A DNA stretch of 28,039 nucleotides, taken from assembly GCA_036986275.1 (NCBI GenBank), contig BTRG01000029.1:1-28039 (forward strand). Direction: 5' to 3'. Origin of the DNA: BTRG01 sp036986275 (GTDB taxonomy: Bacteria; Pseudomonadota; Gammaproteobacteria; Acidiferrobacterales; SZUA-150). This document shows positions 23,110-28,039 of this stretch, in pieces (the stretch's first letter is position 1; each line of letters opens with the position of its first letter). The notes beneath the pieces are model-generated. The model was not told the origin of the DNA and ran no database searches. It saw only the letters and a program-made list of their open reading frames with translations. The position numbers and the translations under genes were made by a program.

Positions 23110-23280
23110 ATGTGGATTCTGTTTATTGTATGGTTCCTGGTAGGAATTCTTGCCGCACTCACACTGGGGCGGGCAACGCGTTGGGCAGGTGAGCCCACAG
23201 AAAATATAACCCGTTCGGGAACTAAAAAGGTCGCCGGATTTGTCATCCCGCAAGTAAGATTCCGCACCTTGCTCCACTAG
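23110..23280 (+). CDS. Possible small membrane protein
   Basis: A 56-residue frame from ATG 23110, with GAGG (23097-23100) 9 bases upstream; GTG 23095 would add five residues. It starts with one clear hydrophobic segment (WILFIVWFLVGILAALTLG) and continues with a short polar tail. It is the only plausible coding sequence in the 444-base gap 22843-23286. No family is recognised, and it may be chance. The rest of the gap holds an AT-rich stretch (TATAATAATATT near 23024-23036) and a 12-base palindrome (22931-22942). Confidence 0.35.
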   Translation: MWILFIVWFLVGILAALTLGRATRWAGEPTENITRSGTKKVAGFVIPQVRFRTLLH

Positions 23281-23286
23281 CTATAG

Positions 23287-23997
23287 CTATGGTGTTGAAA
23301 AAGGCTTCGTCACTCCGGCGCGACCTGGACTTTGTTCTGGTAAGCGCCGGGTGAGCAGATAAACAGATTCTGTCAGCTGGGTCACACCTCGCTCCCGCAA
23401 ATGCGGAGATGACTGTAGCGCATCCAGGGTTTCCAGCAACTCCACATCAAAAGCCTTTCCATACAACCCCTGTACTTCCGACTGCGATACAGAGAAAGGC
23501 GGCCCCTGCATTTCATCCTGTTTGTACTCAAGCGTAATCAGCAACGTTCGACTCCCTACCGGGAGTAAGCGCGTGAGATGCTGTACATACGCGGAACGCC
23601 TGGTCTCAGGCAAGGCGATAAGGGCGGCGCGATCGTAACAGGCCGCGATGGCATCACCGCCCTCATTCGAAAATTCAAAGATGTCGCCACAGTGGATTTC
23701 CAACTCTGCGTGACGCCATATAGTAAAACGACCGTCCGCCAGGTCGCAGGCATGCAGATTATTTTCCTTAAAGAATGCTTCTGCTGCGATCGGGCTTAAC
23801 TCCACGCCCGTGACGGCATAGTCCTGGCCATGCAACCAGTGCATATCCCGGCTTTTGCCACACAACGGAACCAGCACCTTGTCACCTGGCTGCAAGCCCA
23901 ATCGATGGCAGTACTTGATCAGCAGGGGATTCACATCGGTAAGATGAAAACCGATACGGCCCTCTTGCCATCGCTGTTGCCAGGATGCTACATCCAT
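23287..23997 (-). CDS. tpm: Thiopurine S-methyltransferase (bacterial TPMT)
   Basis: SAM-dependent methyltransferase of 236 residues. Bacterial relatives methylate thiopurines and are linked to selenium and tellurium methylation. Recognisable: WQQRWQEGRIGFH at 6-18, the SAM-site segment VPLCGKSRDMHWL (43-55), VTGVELSPIAAEAFF, then CYDRAALIALP and TLLITLEY. About 15 residues after the last conserved strand (from PEQSPGRAG) look like a non-conserved tail. It follows the DUF2333 gene by 9 bases on the same strand, so they should share a transcript. No strong ribosome site precedes the ATG, consistent with coupling. Confidence 0.93.
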   Translation of the reverse strand: MDVASWQQRWQEGRIGFHLTDVNPLLIKYCHRLGLQPGDKVLVPLCGKSRDMHWLHGQDYAVTGVELSPIAAEAFFKENNLHACDLADGRFTIWRHAELEIHCGDIFEFSNEGGDAIAACYDRAALIALPETRRSAYVQHLTRLLPVGSRTLLITLEYKQDEMQGPPFSVSQSEVQGLYGKAFDVELLETLDALQSSPHLRERGVTQLTESVYLLTRRLPEQSPGRAGVTKPFSTP

Positions 23998-24006
23998 TTC
24001 TAACTT

Positions 24007-25071
24007 TTAACCTTGCACCAGAAGATTGTTCAGATCGATCACCGCTGCATTGGCACGGGAAATATAGGTTGCCATGATGAGGGAATAATTGGTCACCAAC
24101 CCAAAGCCACGGCCATTCAACACCATAGGACTCCACACGGTATGTTGGGTACTTTGAAGTTCACGTATAATCTGGCGTAGACTCACCAATGCGTTCTTCT
24201 TTTTCAGGACATCCGCAAAATCGATCTCGGCGGCTTGCAGAAAATGTATCATGGCCCAGACCGCCCCTCGGGCCTCGTAGAAAACATCATCAATTTCCAT
24301 CCATGGGGTCTTGACCTCGATTTCCTTGGCCCCGGGGGCAGCCTCGCGCGCACCGGCATCCCCGGCCAGATCCGTATTAATGCGTATCTGGCCAACGCTG
24401 GCACTCAAACGCTGGGATAAACTGCCCAGGCGCTTTTCCACCACCACCAGCCATTCCCGCAGATTATCGGCACGGGCAAAGAACTGGGCATCACCTTGTT
24501 GTACTCCGGACAATTGACGCAAGTATTCATCCACTGCAAGAATCCCCTGGCGATACTGGCTCTCGCTGGCCGGCAGCACCCAGGAATCACTATCAAAATT
24601 AAACAGGGGTTCCGCCACTGACAGGGCTTCATTTTCAATGGACTGAGACTGCGAGCGGCTCATGTCGTTACGCAGGGCGCGCGCCAGATCCCGTACTTGC
24701 ACCAACACACCAAACTCCCAGTTCGGAATATTATCCATCACCAGCCCTGGCGGCAGCTTGTCATTGGTTAAATAGCCGCCCGGTTTATCCAGCAGGGTCT
24801 CGGCCACACGCGCCAGGGTTGCCCCCATTACATAGCCAGTCACCAGCGATGGCTGGTCATCCCCCAGCCCGGCGCGTGCGCGGGCCTGATCCACCACATC
24901 AAAACGCGACGGCTCAGCACCCCAAAGCAGGCTGAGCACAAAGACCCCCACCAACAGCGTGAACACCACGACGCCACTGGCCCACACCCAGCCACGGGAG
25001 CGCCATGTCTCCGGGTGATACAGCCTGACCAATCCCTGGCCTATGCGACTCATCTGTGACAATAACTTCAT
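24007..25071 (-). CDS. DUF2333 family membrane-anchored protein
   Basis: About 354 residues of DUF2333, a proteobacterial family of unknown function. One N-terminal transmembrane segment (VWASGVVVFTLLVGVFVLSLLWG region, about residues 29-52) is followed by a large, mostly helical domain with the family's WEFGVLVQVRDLARALRNDMSRSQS stretch region and an EIDFADVLKKKNALVSLRQI helix, probably in the periplasm. Start: ATG 25071 (MKLLSQMSR) is chosen because GAGG lies 9 bases upstream. The two earlier in-frame starts at 25080 and 25104 have no usable site. First gene of the DUF2333-tpm unit. Confidence 0.88.
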   Translation of the reverse strand: MKLLSQMSRIGQGLVRLYHPETWRSRGWVWASGVVVFTLLVGVFVLSLLWGAEPSRFDVVDQARARAGLGDDQPSLVTGYVMGATLARVAETLLDKPGGYLTNDKLPPGLVMDNIPNWEFGVLVQVRDLARALRNDMSRSQSQSIENEALSVAEPLFNFDSDSWVLPASESQYRQGILAVDEYLRQLSGVQQGDAQFFARADNLREWLVVVEKRLGSLSQRLSASVGQIRINTDLAGDAGAREAAPGAKEIEVKTPWMEIDDVFYEARGAVWAMIHFLQAAEIDFADVLKKKNALVSLRQIIRELQSTQHTVWSPMVLNGRGFGLVTNYSLIMATYISRANAAVIDLNNLLVQG

Positions 25072-25312
25072 AAATGGCATCCTCAAGAAATAGAAACAGT
25101 GCAAGGTATTGGTAATAAGTCCATGATTTATAAAATCAAGTCCAACACTGCGGTCATGGCCGCATAATCCCCGGGTATCCCTTCTTCACCATTAGCATCA
25201 TTCTCTGATATATTGTGATAAACAAGAGGGATCCTTTGCGGACCCGGATGCGCAAAACCAATAATCAGCGCCACGGCCCGCTAAGTATAAGAGATTCTGT
25301 AAGGGGTGACAT

Positions 25313-25693
25313 ATGATTCAAACACGCAGTGTTGAGCAGCGACTGCTGCCGAGAAATAAGACCGATATGGACGTCACCATGGTCTACAAAGACCTGCCGG
25401 TAAATAATTGCCGCACACAGAATATTGGTTTTGGTGGCAGTTTTGTTTCCACGCCTGACGCGGCCCTGCCTATCAATGCACCGGTCAAACTGATCCTCCG
25501 CAATAAGGCCGGCAACCCGGTGCTAACCGTGAGTGGCGATGTGGTCTTCAGCTCCGACAAGGGGGTGGGGGTAGAATTTCGCGATCTACAGACCGAGGCC
25601 TACGGCCCTCTACTCAACCTGGTTTATAGCTGGCCTCAGGGGTCCTCTTCAGCGCCCAATCCCGTTAAAGCCATCAAAACCTTCGGTCGATAA
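25313..25693 (+). CDS. PilZ domain protein (c-di-GMP receptor)
   Basis: 126-residue single-domain PilZ protein. The N-terminal RxxxR (R10-LLP-R14) and the later NIGFGGSFVS (38-47, in place of the common D/NxSxxG) are the two c-di-GMP contact motifs, followed by the beta-barrel strands PVKLILRN, VSGDVVFSSDKGVGVEF. The second motif carries Gly where Ser is usual, so binding is likely but should not be assumed. AAGGGG is 6 bases before the ATG. Transcribed away from DUF2333. A partially paired region (CAACAA ... CGTCC ... GGGACG ... TTGTTG, about 25713-25758) follows its stop and could be a weak terminator. Confidence 0.88.
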   Translation: MIQTRSVEQRLLPRNKTDMDVTMVYKDLPVNNCRTQNIGFGGSFVSTPDAALPINAPVKLILRNKAGNPVLTVSGDVVFSSDKGVGVEFRDLQTEAYGPLLNLVYSWPQGSSSAPNPVKAIKTFGR

Positions 25694-25848
25694 CCGGGTA
25701 TCGCAATTACCAACAAGTCGTCCGCGAAACCAGTCGCGGGGACGGTTGCTTTTGTTGCTACGGGAGCCTGCCTTACTGATTCTCTTGCAAACTGCTAGAA
25801 TCAAGGGCGTCCGTCACGGGATATAAATCACTAGAATCAGGAGGGGAA

Positions 25849-26034
25849 ATGGGCCAAGAGGAGTATGAAGTACTGTTATGGGTACTGGGCGATCGCCTGG
25901 AACAGTTTCATATAGTAATTGGTGCGGCATTAGCACTCTCAGCCATCGCCGTGTTTTCAGGCAGGCTGCTTAACCGCTTTCTGTGGTATATAGACTACAA
26001 ACTGGATGCCGGTTTCTGGTCCGAAACCCTATAA
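25849..26034 (+). CDS. Small single-pass membrane protein, unknown function
   Basis: 61 residues with a strong ribosome site (AGGAGG at 25839-25844) just before the ATG. Residues 1-20 are acidic and soluble-looking (GQEEYEVLLW), about 21-49 form one hydrophobic segment (FHIVIGAALALSAIAVFSG then LLNRFLWYI), and the end is short and polar. No family is recognised. The good ribosome site, an otherwise empty gap and a convergent neighbour 14 bases away make it a likely real gene. CTAGAATCA occurs twice upstream (25795-25803 and 25831-25839). Confidence 0.6.
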   Translation: MGQEEYEVLLWVLGDRLEQFHIVIGAALALSAIAVFSGRLLNRFLWYIDYKLDAGFWSETL

Positions 26035-26048
26035 ACGGCAAAGACAGC

Positions 26049-26462
26049 TTACTTTCTGAATTCGGTCTTGACCTTGGTCATGAGTTCAAAATGTTTGAGA
26101 AAGGGCGATGCCAGGCGGGCATCTCGCACCATCTGACGATAATCCCCCTCAATAAATTTCAGTTGGCCTGTTGCGGCTGCTGTACCCAGATTCACCAAAC
26201 CAAATCCGCCCATAATCCAGCGCTGCCAGTGCTCAAGGTCTGCACGCAAATCCCAGTTTGGTTTTTGGCTGGTATATTCTCCTGCTACGGTAACCTTGCC
26301 ATTTTCCACTATTAGCACACCGCGCGGCCTGTCTTCGTCCTGATAACCATAGACAATAGTGGCGGTAAACCCTGCTTTTGCCAGATTGCCACGAATCTCC
26401 TTGTCGCTGTTCCAAATCCTTGCAAAAGACATCATCCACTCATTTGAAAATAAGATTGCCAT
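26049..26462 (-). CDS. SCP2 sterol-binding-like domain protein
   Basis: 137 residues resembling bacterial SCP-2 (sterol carrier protein) family members: FSNEWMMSFARIWNSDKEI, then a beta-rich section (GFTATIVYGY, GVLIVENGKVTVAGEY), then helices with QLKFIEGDYRQMVRDARLASPFLKHF, the typical G-D-hydrophobic ending of the fold. Such domains bind lipids in the cytosol; the ligand is unknown. No strong ribosome site before the ATG at 26462. It is downstream of the NUDIX gene on the same strand, with a GC-rich hairpin between them. Confidence 0.7.
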   Translation of the reverse strand: MAILFSNEWMMSFARIWNSDKEIRGNLAKAGFTATIVYGYQDEDRPRGVLIVENGKVTVAGEYTSQKPNWDLRADLEHWQRWIMGGFGLVNLGTAAATGQLKFIEGDYRQMVRDARLASPFLKHFELMTKVKTEFRK

Positions 26463-26509
26463 AACTATTTTACTATCTTTACGTAAATTGAATCCCTTGG
26501 GGTTCTATT

Positions 26510-26529
26510 CCCCGCCGCTTGCGGCGGGG
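26510..26529 (-). terminator. GC-rich hairpin after the NUDIX gene
   Basis: CCCCGCCGC (26510-26518) and GCGGCGGGG (26521-26529) form a perfect 9-bp stem, 10 bases past the NUDIX stop. In the minus direction it is followed by AATAGAACC, not a T-run, so termination would not be of the classic intrinsic kind. It may instead attenuate or protect the upstream message. Confidence 0.45.
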
Positions 26530-26539
26530 TTGTTTATTA

Positions 26540-27115
26540 CTACGACTGCAAAATCTTCACTTCATATTGCGGTGGTGATGCAGCTGTTTTAGTAATGTCC
26601 CCGACACGAAACCTGAACTGTCCTGCAGCCCTGTCCTGAAAGTACAATTTCAGAGACTCGTGCACTACCGGAAAAGCCATTTCACCCCAGGGAATATCCT
26701 GCTCCTGATACAGACCCACTTCCAGGCTTTCACTGCCCGGACCAAAATCCGTATTTAACAAACAACCACGGAACATGACATAAATCTGATTAATATGAGG
26801 AAGGTTAAACAGACAATACAGTTCTCTAATGTCCACAGCTGCCCTGGCCTCTTCCAGGGTCTCCCGCGCAGCGGCTTCCATGGTGGTCTCATCATTTTCC
26901 ATAAAACCGGCAGGCAGGGTCCAGAACCCGTAACGCGGTTCTATGGCGCGCTTGCACAGAAGAATCTTGTCTTCCCATTCAGGGATACAGCCGGCAACAA
27001 TCTTGGGGTTCTGGTAATGTATCTCGCCACAGGTCTCGCACACATGACGCGGTAAATTATCACCCTCCGGTATTTTGAGCGCGACCAACTCACCGCAGTA
27101 ACAGCAATACTTCAT
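26540..27115 (-). CDS. NUDIX hydrolase with N-terminal zinc ribbon
   Basis: 191 residues. Residues 4-29 form a zinc ribbon (C4-x2-C7 and C26-x2-C29, as in YCCYCG and HVCETCG), followed by the NUDIX fold. The NUDIX box runs G70-x5-E76-x7-R84-E85-x-L87-E88-E89-x-R91-A92; the catalytic REUxEE core is intact, but the Gly that normally precedes the last position is Arg91. The family cleaves nucleoside diphosphates linked to another group (NADH pyrophosphatase-like enzymes share the ribbon), so the substrate is a nucleotide derivative not defined here. 23 bases downstream of the thioredoxin-like gene, probably co-transcribed. Confidence 0.92.
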   Translation of the reverse strand: MKYCCYCGELVALKIPEGDNLPRHVCETCGEIHYQNPKIVAGCIPEWEDKILLCKRAIEPRYGFWTLPAGFMENDETTMEAAARETLEEARAAVDIRELYCLFNLPHINQIYVMFRGCLLNTDFGPGSESLEVGLYQEQDIPWGEMAFPVVHESLKLYFQDRAAGQFRFRVGDITKTAASPPQYEVKILQS

Positions 27116-27138
27116 TGTTGGTGATAGATCATTTACTG

Positions 27139-27717
27139 TTACCCAAAATAGTCGGGCTCATTGCCCGGTTTCCACTTGATATTGCACCCCATGCTGGGAA
27201 TTTGTTCGCTCACGGGGGGCTGTTCGGCAAGAACGGCGTCGGTAGCCGCACGCAGATCGGCGCCGGTAACAGGCAGGTCACTCCTGGGTCGGCTGCCGTC
27301 AAACTGACCCCGATAAACCAGCTTACGCGACTGGTCGAATAAAAAGAAATCCGGCGTACACGCCGCCCTGTAAGACTTGGCCACATTCTGGCTGGCATCA
27401 TAGAGATAGGGAAAAGCGTAACCGGCCTTTGCCACTTCCTGGGCCATCTTCTCGGGACTGTCATCGGGATAATTGGCTACATCATTACTGCTAATTCCCA
27501 CTATAGCCACACCCCTGGCCTGGTAGTCACGTGCATACTCGGCCAGGGCCGCCGCCAGGTGTTTGACATAGGGACAATGGTTACACATGAATATAACCAG
27601 CAAGGCCGCGCTTCCGGTAAAATCAGATAAGGTTACCGTGTTGCCCCGGGTATCGGGCAAGGAAAAATCCGGCGCCGGGGTACCTAAAGGCAGCATGGTT
27701 GAGGGTGTCAGAACCAT
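27139..27717 (-). CDS. Thioredoxin-fold redox protein (AhpC/TSA-TlpA type)
   Basis: 192-residue thioredoxin-fold protein. LGTPAPDFSLPDTRGN opens the AhpC/TSA domain. The redox motif is C45-N-H-C48 in FMCNHCPYVKHL, followed by GVAIVGISSND, the DASQNVAKSYRAACTPDFFLFD region with the cis-proline loop, and a distinctive C-terminal end (PSMGCNIKWKPGNEPDYF) that carries a further Cys. No signal peptide is visible, so it should be cytosolic; its partner is unknown. AGGA stands about 8 bases before the ATG at 27717. First gene of a unit with the NUDIX gene. Confidence 0.9.
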   Translation of the reverse strand: MVLTPSTMLPLGTPAPDFSLPDTRGNTVTLSDFTGSAALLVIFMCNHCPYVKHLAAALAEYARDYQARGVAIVGISSNDVANYPDDSPEKMAQEVAKAGYAFPYLYDASQNVAKSYRAACTPDFFLFDQSRKLVYRGQFDGSRPRSDLPVTGADLRAATDAVLAEQPPVSEQIPSMGCNIKWKPGNEPDYFG

Positions 27718-27885
27718 AGTTTCATTCCTGCATTATTTGACATATAGACGCGATTCTACCGGTCTTGCTTGCCGGAATGAAAGCGGCCACCACAATAGTT
27801 TCCGGGACAATACAAATCCTTACAGGCATTCTGTATATTCTGGCGGCAATACCTTAACTACAGGCCTGGCCACAAGAAGGTTGTT

Positions 27886-28039
27886 ATGGCAAAAATCATA
27901 ATTGGGATACACGGTCGTGCTAGTAAACCGAAAAAAGCGGTATTGGAGAAATGGTGGAAGAAAGCCCTTGTCGGGAGTCTGAGAAAGAGTAGCGCCATGG
28001 AGGGTATTGATCCGCAATTCTCACTGGCCTATCGCCGTG
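27886..28039 (+). CDS. 5' part of a gene cut by the window end (possible alpha/beta-hydrolase-like protein)
   Basis: An open frame begins at ATG 27886 with AAGAAGG (27874-27880) 5 bases upstream and stays open to the last base (51 codons). The start reads MAKIIIGIHGRASKPKK, then LEKWWKKALVGSL. A hydrophobic strand followed by HGR/HG near the N-terminus is seen in some alpha/beta-hydrolase-like proteins, but 51 residues are too few to decide. Divergent from the thioredoxin-like gene; 27718-27885 must contain both promoters. Confidence 0.65.
   Translation, partial: MAKIIIGIHGRASKPKKAVLEKWWKKALVGSLRKSSAMEGIDPQFSLAYRR

Noticed and set aside
1..28039. CRISPR array, tRNA or rRNA genes, prophage or insertion sequence
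   Set aside because: No regularly spaced identical repeats, cloverleaf-like segments with tRNA consensus, rRNA-like stretches, transposase or integrase were found by reading.

Overview
The window looks like chromosomal sequence of a gammaproteobacterium. The support is protein families rather than any marker gene: DjlA, a soluble-transhydrogenase-type flavoprotein, MsrPQ, a bacterial thiopurine methyltransferase, DUF4389, DUF2333 and the DUF3391/HD-GYP architecture are all typical of that class. I see no rRNA, tRNA, CRISPR array, transposase, integrase or phage gene. No genus is claimed.

Layout, left to right. 85-2903 holds a large lipoprotein I do not recognise, with a good terminator. 3090-4689 is msrP-msrQ (periplasmic methionine sulfoxide repair). 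4690-5304 is non-coding and packed with GC-rich repeats. 5305-7775 is a convergent pair: an SthA-like flavoprotein and the AmmeMemoRadiSam radical SAM enzyme. 8096-9921 holds an HD-GYP phosphodiesterase and a Sel1-repeat protein. After a 640-base non-coding stretch comes a tightly overlapped three-gene cassette (10563-14130): outer-membrane barrel protein, small periplasmic substrate-binding-like protein, and a membrane GGDEF-EAL protein. 14485-17410 is a minus-strand run of yjbQ, a stand-alone (p)ppGpp-hydrolase-like HD protein and an S9 peptidase. 17411-18021 is again repeat-rich and non-coding. 18022-23280 contains a membrane diguanylate cyclase, a VOC protein, a DUF4389 protein, djlA, an acyl-CoA/acyl-ACP synthetase and a doubtful small ORF. 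23287-25071 is DUF2333-tpm. 25313-28039 holds a PilZ protein, a small membrane protein, an SCP2-like protein, a thioredoxin-fold protein, a NUDIX hydrolase and the start of a gene cut by the window end.

Common theme. Four unlinked transcription units carry cyclic-di-GMP genes: a hydrolase (HD-GYP), a dual-domain enzyme (GGDEF-EAL), a synthase (GGEEF) and a receptor (PilZ). The rest is mostly housekeeping: redox balance and repair (SthA, MsrPQ, thioredoxin-like), nucleotide clean-up (NUDIX, SAH-like HD), lipid activation and chaperone work.

The best candidate for an undescribed system is the cassette at 10563-14130. Gene overlap couples a possible outer-membrane channel, a periplasmic ligand-binding-type protein and a c-di-GMP enzyme with a periplasmic sensor loop. 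The first gene is clearly richer in G+C than its neighbours where I counted, and the cassette is flanked by long non-coding stretches, so it may have been acquired as a unit. The dispersed hairpin and GC-rich repeats in the non-coding gaps are the second item of interest.
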